Assembly (NCBI GenBank): GCA_030062745.1
Contig: CP099839.1
Coordinates: forward strand, 37,652,816-37,716,815
Length of the DNA: 64,000 bases
From: Capitulum mitella
Taxonomy: Eukaryota > Arthropoda > Thecostraca > Pollicipedomorpha > Pollicipedidae
Reading direction: 5' to 3'
Position numbers and translations under genes: made by a program. Numbering within the stretch: the first letter of the stretch is position 1; each line of letters opens with the position of its first letter. The notes under the pieces were generated by a model. It made no database searches, was not told where the DNA came from, and worked only from the letters and a program-made list of their open reading frames with translations. Positions 1-9,594 of the stretch are shown piece by piece.

Positions 1-419
1 CGGATGGCGTTTAAATCAACCCCAGGTCACAGCTTTTGACCTTAGGTCAAATCTTCGGTCTCGTTCCACAACTTGATCCAGACTTTTGCGAGTCACTGCG
101 ACCCATCGAAGTACAAGTCAAGCTGCCCAACATGATTTACGCAGAAATCTTGACTTACGGAGATGACCATTTCAGACTGACTAAAGTCCAAAATCTTCAA
201 CACCGTTTTCGCTTTATCGCGACATTCGCGAACCATCGCAATCTATTTATATAGAATCCGGGGCGATGATAAGAACTCACTCAACTGTCTTCGTATAGAT
301 ACTCCACAGTTGGCCTCAGCACTGTGAACGCAGTCCTCAATTAAACAATGTACCGGGGCAATGTTTGCGTATGCACCACGTGACTGCGGTGTTATGAGCC
401 GATGCGCAAATTTCGTTTC
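1..419. other. unassigned sequence with AGGTCA-like half-sites
   Basis: I see no gene here. Positions 24-52 hold two AGGTCA-type hexamers around TTGACCTTAGGTCAA, the same motif type that fills the TTAA-bounded repeats elsewhere. This could be the edge of another such repeat, but no terminus is visible. Confidence 0.3.
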
Positions 420-620
420 GCTTCCGGACAGACGCCCGTGAGACTGGCCTAGGCCGCAGGCGGGCCCACCCCTGATTCGCCTCCTTATCTGGCGCCCTCA
501 GGCGGCCGACGGCCCGACCGCCGCGCCTCCGCGGTCCAGCCCTGTCGGCTCAAGGCGAGCGGGAACCGTGGCGGTCGGCGCGTCCCTCCAGACAACGGCC
601 AGAGCCGACATCAGCAGCAG
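420..620. other. GC-rich, CpG-rich island
   Basis: About 200 bases are strongly GC- and CpG-rich against a moderately AT-rich background. In this window the one recognisable exon lies in such an island, so this may be a promoter or exon. No frame has recognisable homology and no splice-consistent exon was found. Positions 621-1006 show nothing further. Confidence 0.35.
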
Positions 621-1006
621 GTCGGGCTGATTCTGAGTCGGAGCCTCATTTTACTACACGTCAGAAAATGCCTGCACTTGAGACCAAAAGTTTTTGAAAG
701 CGCCCTATCATCGTCAAGGCTGACCGCAAAAAAAAAACATTTGCCGGCAGGGAGAAACCTTTTTCCTAGGTCATGAATTAACGATGCAGGATTTGGAAAT
801 GCGGCATTGATATATTTGGTGGGCACTATGAAAGCATGATGAACACACGTACCACAAAGCACAGTTAACGTGGTCAAGTGAAGCAAGGTTATCCAAGACC
901 AGCTAATGGAAATGCACCATTTTCTTGTCTGTTGTCTATTGTCCAGACCCGACAGAAAGGCCATGAATACATATTTGTGGACTGACCTGAACTAGGTCGC
1001 CGGCTC

Positions 1007-2234
1007 TTAACCCGTCCCCGACTGGGGGGGGGGCAGTTGACTGCCCCCCCCTGAGGTTTTTCTGGGATTGCGAGAGAACCAACAAACACAGAGTCACAAA
1101 ACTTTGTGTACCTTTTGCTCCATCAATTTTACGTCTCGTGTGAAAATTTTGACCTCAGGTCACGTCAGGTGCCTGACCTAGATTAGGTCAAACAGACCTA
1201 AGTCCAAAAAAGTTTAGCGCCCTCTAACTTTTTTGCAAAACAAGATATCTCAATAATACTTTCAGGGATTAGTGATCGTGATAGATGCCACAAATCTGCT
1301 ATCTCGGATTTTTCGGAATTTTCCGGGTCATTGACCTAAGGTCAAGCCCATTTTTAAGACATATCGCCGTTTTTTCTGAAATTGACGGAATATTTCATCA
1401 CATTTTTAGTGTGGAGTGAAGCAGACATCTAGTTACCGTCATTGGGCAAAGTATCAGTGACTTCCAGCCATTGACCTGAGGTCAGGTCACGAATAACTGA
1501 AGTGGGCCAAAATGTACCACCGTCAAAATCGACGATGAATTACTCAGAATGGGTAGAAAATGGCAGAACTAGCTTGCACAGACGTAAGTAATACCAGAAA
1601 CCTCAAAAAGTTTGAAAAAGTAGCATATTTTGGAAATAAACAGGCTCTCGCGAATAAAGCTCCGCCAACTTTGTAGATTGGCAACTAATCAATTTTTCCA
1701 AAATTTAAGCATGAGAAACCATCACAAGAACCACAAAGATCAATAAAATTTACATAGATTGTCTTTTTTCGCGAAAATAAAGGAACGCTAAAATTAGTTC
1801 CCGTCAATTTGGTACCGTATACGGCAGCGGCGCACAGTGACGCCTGACGGGAGAATTACGGTGTCTTTAACTCAACGTTTCGGCGTATATATTGAACAAA
1901 TCTGAGGAAATTAGACATGTATCGGCATCCGCGGACATTTACTTGTGCGCTGGTGCCTTTACCTATGCGTTATTAGTCACAGCCCTTGAGATTCAGGCCA
2001 TTTCTCGGTCTCATGCAGTCGGCTATGAGAAAACATATATAGGGCGTAAATTGGCTTACATATTATCTAAAACTAAAAATGAGACCAGTTTCGAGCTCTA
2101 CTCGTGACGGGCTTTCCAACGGTATGCTTATTTTTATCGTGCGATCAACCGTTCGTGAGTTAGAGGGGGGGGCAGTCAACTGCCCCCCCCAGTCGACGGT
2201 GTTCGGGACGGACCGACGGTCGTGCGCGGGTTAA
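1007..2234 (+). mobile_element. TTAA-bounded nonautonomous element, family B copy 1
   Basis: The left end is TTAACCCGTCCCCGAC at 1007 and the right end finishes GTCGTGCGCGGGTTAA at 2234. The ends are therefore inverted and bounded by TTAA, as in piggyBac-type elements (TTAA duplication, termini starting CCC). Just inside the left end is a G-run, CAGTTGACTG and a C-run. Inside the right end is the same block with CAGTCAACTG. Both can fold into GC hairpins. The interior carries several AGGTCA/TGACCT hexamers at about 1151-1199, 1330-1345 and 1470-1490. No transposase frame is visible. A second copy lies at 53434-54738. Assignment to piggyBac is inference from the ends only. Confidence 0.7.
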
Positions 2235-2435
2235 AGACGTGTTAGTTTATCTTACCAACTGACATTACACCGGACCTTGTGACGTCCCCCCATAAAATTG
2301 CATTTCGATCGGTTTCATAAATTTCCATAGATCAAGACATAAAGGAAAGGCAAAATATGGCCCGCCAGTGTGCGCTATATTCAGTTCGAGAGCAAACGTT
2401 GAGCGTGTAAACTACGAGTATAAGACGTTGGACAT

Positions 2436-3225
2436 AAACTATGTGATGTGCGGTCTGCCACGCATTCCGAGGACTGTGTGAGAAAACCTTCGTAGAAATT
2501 AAATGACCCTAGGGCATTTTGGGTATTGCGAGATACGCAATCTCTACAGTTTTGTGGTAGATTCTTTCCGAATAATAGTGGGCTGCACGCGCTGGTTGTG
2601 GACAAAATAAATCTAAGAGTGGTGTATGTAATTAACTCTATTCGTTCGCCGAAACAGGCCGCTTTAGCTTGCATACGTCCAATGACCTTGCTTGCTTGCT
2701 TGAAGTTCCGTAGCCCTTCGGGTTTGCTTGCAGTCATTTCTGGTACAACCCCTAGTGCTCAAAAACATTCCAGAGTTCCGAGCAGAAGTGTTCACGGCGT
2801 ACAGGAATAGCGGTTGGTGGGAGCAAGTATCAACGGCGTTTCGTAGTTTGCGTTATACAGTGAACGGCTTTGTTTCTGTGTGCACGAACCAGGTACAGGC
2901 TGGCGAAAGCCAAATAAATGGCCAGCATCATTAGAATGGGGTCATGAAGTAATCATTATCTGCGGTGAAGAATGAAACATTTTATGTCCAACCTGTCTAA
3001 GCGGCCTGTTTCGGCGAACGAATAGAGTTAATTACATACACCATTCTTAGATTTATTTTGTCCACAACCAGCGCGTGCAGCCCACTATTATTCGAAGAAT
3101 CTACCACAAAATTGTAGAGATTGCGTATCTTGTAGTACCCAAAATGCCCTAGGGTCATTTAATTTCTACGAAGGTTTTCTCACACAGTCCTCGGAATGCG
3201 TGGAAGACCGCACATCACATAGTTT
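2436..3225. repeat. long inverted repeat (foldback), arms about 229 bp, loop about 334 bp
   Basis: The left arm 2436-2664 reappears reverse-complemented at 2999-3225. I counted roughly eight to ten differences over the arm, so identity is about 96 percent. The loop (2665-2998) contains a short CTTG tandem at 2687-2702 and no recognisable protein. Transcription across it would give a long hairpin RNA. It could equally be a foldback-type transposon or a recent inverted duplication. I found no target duplication or TTAA at the outer ends. Confidence 0.85.
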
Positions 3226-4940
3226 CAGAAGCCACTAAACAATATGGATACAGTAGCAGTAAGTACAAAGAGTATCCCATGACTTGAAATTTTCCGGGCC
3301 ATAGACCGCAAAAAATAGACCCACTTGGTTAGTTTACAACAGAAATGAAAAAAATGGGGCAGTCTTGTCACTGTGTGGGCAAAATCGTGGACTGGGGGCA
3401 TTTGCGCACCCAGTTAACATGCTTCAATAGGCTGTCCTTCATATGCCACGTCGGGAAAGTAAGGCGGTGTGCAAAATAGGAACATGGCGTTGAATAGCCG
3501 TTGTACTACTGAATAATACAAAGTCGACTAACAGTTATCTTTTGTAATCTTTGACGGACCAGTTTACCTCAGAAGGCCCAAAGAAGCGTTTTTGCATTTC
3601 AAGCGCCATGCTTTCTGAAATGTATTTGATTAGATATTATTCCATTAATATGCAAAAGGCACCTTATCAGAGCATACTTTAAAATACAACAATGCGATAC
3701 GGCAAATACAGTCTGCGATATGTGCAAATATTGCAGCCTTCATGAAATTGTTGACACAAGCTGGCACGATCCTGGTTTCGGTTTAGAGCTTTAGCTGGGC
3801 TCTTTGGTGTCATCCTCTCTTGCAATCCCGTTTTGTAACTTTGTGCATGTTGCATTACCGTACAATGTACATTCCACGGTGTGATTTAATTGTCATCGCA
3901 TGTTTTTGCGCAGTACGATGTACGATGTAGTTTGTACATGTGCATATTGTGCACCTGTTACCAGTCACTGCATTACAAATTGTTGTTGCATGTCTCAGGT
4001 CACCCTCTTTCATTACTTTCGGAACCTTAGATAACTTCATCTTTGGAAGATACTAGCCACTGGTTTTCAGTGAGGCCATTGGTAGCTCTTGCGAAATCTG
4101 GGATGACAAGACCTTGACATCTCAATGATGTTTCAAAAATGTTTGTACGATATAAGCATATTTCAGTACCTCATCTTACATCTAAAAATGAAACAGCTTG
4201 AACAGCAAATGTTCAAATCGTCACCTATCCTGTGCGTATATGAAATTCAGATACCCACAGAAACATTTCGGCGTGAGACATAAAATACTTTAGGGCGACG
4301 TCTGATGCCTTATCGCCAGAAGAAATGTAACAAAGCTGTTTCAGTCCAGGTGACATTCATCTTTCTTATCGATGCAGAAGACGTCTTTTTCGGCAATTGC
4401 TAATCGGACGGAAAGATCCTTGTTCATAACGCTTCGCACAAATCAGACATAGATAAGTACGACCGTTTTCAACTCGCACGACGCAAATGTCAGCAGTGGA
4501 AGTAAAGATGTTTAGTATCAAGGAAAATTGTTTAATGGTGATGTTTCTTATATGGTTTTTGGTAACACGGAACATGTCTTGCGCAGTTTTTCAATTAGTT
4601 ATCTATCGACTGTGTATATAGGAATGCAATTATTGCATTCCATGTGGCTTGAAATAACCGAATTACGGTTCATCCAGGACTGGAAATGTAAGTTTCTTAT
4701 AATCTCGACCGTATTCCATCCAGTGCCAAGAAGGAAGTCTTTTACTTTCAGGCGTGCCATCTCCCAGCTTCGTCTAGTATGCTCTGTTGTTTGCATAATT
4801 TATTTTGTGGAAAACTTTATAAGCTCTGTGAAGCCTGATGTGCACTGCCTCCAGCAAAGTACCGTTTTTATAGAGGGCACGAATATCCTTTCGATGGACC
4901 GGCATACTGGATTAATGCGTCGCGCTTGGAACGCGTGGAA
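3226..4940. other. AT-rich intergenic or intronic sequence, no supported gene
   Basis: Only short frames occur here, the longest 145 codons at 4528-4965. None has a recognisable domain, and frames on the opposite strand overlap it. I assign nothing. Confidence 0.5.
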
Positions 4941-4942
4941 AA

Positions 4943-5015
4943 GGGATTCGAACACCCTGACCTAAATTCAGACGTGCCTCAGCACACACATTCCAGATCT
5001 CGATGCCACTCTGCC
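4943..5015 (-). repeat. possible degenerate tRNA-derived (SINE-type) segment
   Basis: Read on the minus strand, GGCAGAGTGGCATCGAG at about 4998-5015 resembles a tRNA A box. About 50 bases further on, GTGTTCGAATCCC (4943-4955) resembles a B box and T loop. The spacing would fit a class II (Ser/Leu-like) tRNA ancestor. The stems do not pair fully and no acceptor stem is found, so this is not a functional tRNA. It could be chance. Confidence 0.3.
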
Positions 5016-5019
5016 GGCG

Positions 5020-6139
5020 GCTCTGGCGGTGGCTGAGATTTGACGGTGCGCTTGGCTGCGGTAGCGACGCCGGGAGCTGGACACCAGTAGCAGTCAATCA
5101 AGAACAAATATTTAGCCCCTGGGCCCCGGTCCATCCAGAGCGTAAAGAAATTCGACATCGTTGGCTGAGAGTCGTCATGAAGTCCGGTGAAAACTTAAAT
5201 GTGGTGATTCCTTCCAGGTGATTGGATGGCTTCATATATCTATGATCACTTTTTTTATCCTCTGAAGCTCTCTTGGTCATGATCAGAGGTACACCGGTCG
5301 CAGAATACTAGACAACTTCTGAATCAGTACGATTGGGCTGTAAATGAATGGTTCATTTATTACCAAAAGCCGAACGATACGTTTGGTGAATGTTAAAACA
5401 AACATTGTATTCTCACAACGAACAGATTTCAGCGAATACAAAAAAGGCGCTGCCATCAGACAACAAATCTTCAGTTAATGTTTTATATGAGCTTGGGCCG
5501 TTACTGCATGCGTTACAAATCCAGTGCAAACATTAAGCAAATTATAAGCCTTTATTTAAAGTGCTGAGTTGCCAACCAACTTATTTAGTCCGAGGGAGAA
5601 ACTTACACGCACAGAATTATTAGTGCGTCTGTTGTTCTGTTACAAATAAATAAAATGATGTCTTTAGCCTTGTAGCAGCTCAAAGCAAAGGCCCGGATTG
5701 AGATTCATGTCTTCTCATGAGCTGCTTCCACTGTCTTTACTGTCGTGTTCATCATTGCTGACATCCGCAGTTTCTGAAGGAAGACATGAGTCCAGCTATC
5801 ACAAAATGCGGGTTTGAGATGCAGAGATTGCAGTAGGTGATAACATTCTGCTGGCATTCTGCTTAAGTATTCTCTCGTTGGATTTATGTCAGGGACAACG
5901 GTCGCTTTAAATTCATTGTTAAATATTCATAGCGTTTTCTAAATTGCGTTACCTCTTTTCAAGGTAAAAAGATTCATCTCTCCAGAAAGGCACTGCGATG
6001 GTGGCGGAAGAGAGCCAAGCTTTGACGGGGTTCGCTAAAACACTGAAGGCCACACGTAAAGCGTTCAGAACTCAGAACTTCTGCGATTCCTTCCCGATTT
6101 CAGTGAAACATTCCGTAAACACCAGGGGTCCGATACGAA
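5020..6139. other. unassigned; would be GPCR intron 1 on the minus strand
   Basis: No exon with the next receptor segments (TM2 onward) is visible here on the minus strand. AATAAA motifs occur near 5645-5655 but are not tied to any gene. The sequence looks like intron or repeat-derived DNA. Confidence 0.35.
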
Positions 6140-6283
6140 TTAGGCGCAGACGCCGTCCTGAATGTCAACCAGCTCGCCGGCGAAAACCAACAAATCTGGC
6201 AGAAAAACGGTCAGCGAAGCGCGACGCGGACGCACACCGTGGAGGTCCTTGTCCGCACGCCGCGATCGGCTCGGCCGCCGCCC

Positions 6284-6289
6284 GCTCAC
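6284..6289 (-). promoter_or_regulatory. 5' splice donor of the GPCR first coding exon
   Basis: On the minus strand the exon ends ...CAGACG and the intron begins GTGAGC. This donor falls exactly where receptor homology stops, after the RLQT motif. The phase is 0. Confidence 0.65.
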
Positions 6290-6571
6290 CGTCTGCAGAC
6301 GCTTCTCCGTGCGGAAGGCGTGCATGACCATGGCGTTGCCGACGAAGGTCACCAGGCTGAGCAGGTAGAGTCCGACCCCGATCGGCACGAGCCAGGTCAG
6401 GTCGGCCGCCGAGCTGGTGTTGCGCGCCCCGGCCGCGCCGCCCATCTCCGAACCGTCCACGGTGCCGACGCACTCCACCGCCGACTCATTGCATGCGCCC
6501 GACCCGATGGTCATGGCGGGAGGTCGGCGTGCGGAGCTGCGGCCAGCCGGGTCGCCTGCGGTTCGCGCCAC
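6290..6571 (-). CDS. first coding exon of a class A GPCR, aminergic type (muscarinic/histamine-H3-like), partial
   Basis: The minus-strand frame from the ATG at 6569-6571 encodes 94 residues before a splice donor. Residues 1-57 form a polar N-terminus with two N-glycosylation sequons (Asn28-Glu-Ser, Asn51-Thr-Ser), as expected for an extracellular tail. Residues 58-86 are hydrophobic and hold the class A TM1 signature GNxxVM (Gly78-Asn79). This is followed by the basic first intracellular loop RTEKRLQT, characteristic of aminergic receptors, where the usual continuation is (V)SNYF. Here the frame meets ACG|GTGAGC at 6289/6290, a good donor in phase 0, and the downstream frame loses homology. 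An in-frame Met20 is an alternative start. The rest of the receptor is not in the window. Ligand type cannot be decided from TM1 alone. Confidence 0.75.
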
Positions 6572-6840
6572 CGGCCGACCTATTGACCCCTGGCCCCGGG
6601 CGCCGCCGGCCGACCCGCCGCCCGCGGCGCGAGTGCCCGCCGCCGCCGCCGACGATCGAGTGGCCGTCGGCGTTGACGGCTGGCGGCCGGGCGGCGGCGG
6701 AGCGCGCCGCGCCCGCTCAGACGCCGCCGACCCGCCGGATAGTGGCCGGTCACCAGCTCAGACGCCGCCGACCCGCCGGACAGTGGCCGGTCACCAGCGC
6801 TGCCGGGCCCGGCAGGCCCCCGAGATCCTATAACTTGGGA
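6572..6840. promoter_or_regulatory. GC/CpG-rich island upstream of the GPCR exon
   Basis: The GC- and CpG-rich island extends from within the exon to about 6840 and would hold the 5' UTR and promoter of the minus-strand receptor gene. No TATA box or start site can be fixed. It contains the 41-bp tandem duplication described separately. Confidence 0.4.
6716..6797. repeat. two tandem copies of a 41-bp GC-rich unit
   Basis: Positions 6716-6756 and 6757-6797 are the same 41-bp unit with one visible difference (GAT versus GAC near the middle). Each carries TGGCCGGTCACCAG. It lies 145-226 bases upstream of the GPCR ATG. Confidence 0.9.
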
Positions 6841-7483
6841 GAAGTATTGAGAGGTCGCGCCAGAGAACGTAAGTCGTCGATCAGGTCGAGCTATGTCCTG
6901 TGAAGTGGTGCGGTATCGAGTAAGACTGAATGAGATAATGTATGATAGCATGCGTTCTTTTGACGTCTGGTGAGGAACTGTCGGATTAGACGAGGTCAAC
7001 TGAGGCCTAGATGGATGGATGTCTGATGCATTAAGGGGTCCGGCGAGGTCGCGTCAGGCTGTGTGACATTCTCTGGGGCTATACGGACCACGAAAGATTG
7101 TGTGAGGTCATTTGGCGGTTATGCCAAAGCTCTCGGTCTGAGAAGACTGCTCCTAGACCTGGGTCGGCCGTGAGAGGTAATCACGCGAGATTCCACTCAG
7201 AGAGCTTGCTCCCCGCGAACCGCTCAGTCGCGTGCTGGCACCGGCGATATTTGTGCCTCTCCACTGTTTGGGACGTGGAAGGTCACTAACGACAATAGTT
7301 TCAGGACCAAAATGACGCTGCAGGCTGCTGATGCAATGCTCCTGATGCATAATAGGAAATCCTGGTCTTACGCGAATGGTATCGCGTGGCGCCCAGAAAA
7401 TCAAAACCGCTGTGTCACGAAGAAGGTATAAACAAGAAACATTCGTTCTGGAAGGTTTTCGTTGATAGAATGAACAAAAAACA

Positions 7484-7506
7484 AGAGAGAGGGAGAGAGA
7501 GAGAGA
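7484..7506. repeat. GA-dinucleotide microsatellite
   Basis: A run of GA with one interruption (GAGAGAGGGAGAGAG). The surrounding 6840-8640 region has no gene I can support, only short frames without homology. Confidence 0.85.
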
Positions 7507-8640
7507 TTATTTTATAGACAGAATAAAAAGAGTGGCCTGCCTCGTACAGGTGGCAGCAGTAACAGGAAGTTGATGCAGGGCGGAAATGAAGTGCTCCCGT
7601 CGCTGCGGAAGAGTCTCGTTATCCACTAAGCAGTGAGCTGACTGATAGCCAATCCCGCCGTTCGCGACAGCAGTCGACCACGTGGCATGCCTCGGGCCTG
7701 CCAACAGAGCCAAGACCACGGGGTATACTCAGGTCTGGCCTCTAGAGGCCGGCCGGGCACACAGTCGTCAGCGGCGGACACGACAAGCAAATCGAATTTC
7801 TAGTCGTAGTGATGCATTAGATCATAACTTTTAATAATAGAGTTACTTACGAACTGAAATGTGTCCCATGTGAAGCCAAGTAGTTCCACTGGTTTAACCA
7901 GGAGGAAGATGGGCCACGTAAGCATCGAGGAACTGTACGTACATAACCTGCAAATTGTCTGTTACAGCGCCTTCTACAGTTTCACATAACCTACGGTTTT
8001 TGGAAGTCATGAGCGTTAATGATGACGTAAAGGAAGGCGCTCAGATCTGGCTACAGGGGTTTCGAACCCCATCGGTGCCAAAAGTGTACGTCGTGATAAA
8101 AACTAACAATGTCTGTCCGCAGTTTTGACAAGTGTATTTTTTTTAAGACTGAGCGCTGATACAGCAATTATTTACATCACAAATGGCGCTTTCAGAAAAC
8201 TGAGTTCAGTTGCGATAACGGATACCGGACCTATCGGTCAGCCGAATCCGCTGGCGGATTTTACTGCAAGAGAAAGGATAAAACTGATAAAACGATAAAA
8301 CCGCTCCCTGGGTCTGCCTCTCCCCCTCTCCTCCCTTTCTGCAAAGGTTGAAAATGGATCATTTTCGCGACTGAGACTATCTTAATCATCGTCACTTTTA
8401 CCAGCATCGCCGCTGAAATCCAACCGCTCTCTGCTGAATTTGTGACGCCTATCCTTTTAGTTCCACACATATCGAAGTGGACAGCTCGATATCAGCTGCG
8501 ATGATGAGACCAAAATTATGGACTCAGCTCCGTACCAATTTTGCGTTACGAGCGACATAACTGACTGTTAAAATTCTACCGATCTAGCCTCATGATGATA
8601 AAACTGACACGGCAGGAATCCTTGATGTCTTGGCCTGCTT

Positions 8641-9594
8641 TTAAATCCTCTCCCGTGCTCTTGCTCGCTACATAGGATTCCGTATCTGGAGGGGGGAAGG
8701 GGCAGATTTTGTCCCTCCTGCGACCTCAAAAATTATTTCTGATTTCCTGCGGAAAATGCGAAAACATTTCCATAGTGTCACAAGCCGTTTTATGTACACA
8801 TGGCAAGTGCTCATAGACGAAACCAGACATCGGGAAAGGGGGGGGGGGGGTCAATAACTACATGGTGATAGCTTCGAGATATTCTGTAAATCGGGTTATA
8901 ATCTTGCAGGCATAAGAAGAAATAAAGTGCCCGTTTTACAGTGCCGTGGAGTCACCTCTGAATTTTATTTTCGCTGAAATACATGGCATTTGATCGTCAT
9001 ATATGTTGAACTAAGAAAACCAATCACACAGATCCAGATGTCTGTTGGGCCCACTGGACATGTTATTGGACGAAATGTGCGCCCTAAGACAGGTACTTGG
9101 AGACGCCCTTGGCAGTAGATACAGGTGAATTATATGTGAAAATTAGGATAAGTATGTCTATATCACACGCAAGCTTTGTTTTGACTTTGTTTTGAATGCA
9201 ATGGGGCGCAAATTGGCAGTAATAAGAAAATACAACTGCCCTCATTTACACGCCCCTGGATGCACCTTTGACAAGTGTTTTTCTTATAAAAAAATACTTT
9301 CAATTATGCAGATTACGACATTATAAAGGACATCAAAATGCTACCTGATCACGCCGAAGTGCGTGACCTCCAGAAAGCCCAACAATCCCCTAAAACGCCT
9401 GCCAGAAACGTGTCCTGGAACCGTCTGGGGCAGATGTAGATTTTTAAAGTTTTTTCGCTGTATGTGAGAAACATATCCAGGATAAGTCACTTAATTTCGT
9501 AAAGCAACTTCCAAAGCCCAGGAAGGGCAAGCAACAAGTGGGGGGGGGGCAGAATCTGCCCCCCCACGCAAGGAATAGGATTAAATCGTCTTCG
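8641..9594 (+). mobile_element. TTAA-bounded nonautonomous element, family C copy 1
   Basis: The left end TTAAATCCTCTCCCGTG starts at 8641. The right end reads GGAATAGGATTAA to 9594, so the reverse complement TTAATCCTATTCC matches the left end loosely. G-run/C-run blocks lie inside both ends: GGGGCAGATTTTGTCCC at left and GGGCAGAATCTGCCC at right. The interior matches the copy at 27574-29220 (for example the CATTTCCAT..AAGTGCTCATA stretch and the ATGGTGATAGC stretch). A 13-base G run occurs near 8838-8850. No coding capacity is seen. Confidence 0.65.

Noticed and set aside
6140-6840. Multiple GC-rich frames on both strands (100-139 codons) around the GPCR exon
   Set aside because: They are shadows of the exon and its CpG island. 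Only the minus frame with the GN motif and donor site has homology.
8046-8096. tRNA-like GGGGTTTCGAACCCC followed by ATCGGTGCCA
   Set aside because: The T-arm-like stem is followed by a plausible 3' acceptor half, but no matching 5' acceptor or D-arm exists within 100 bases on either strand.
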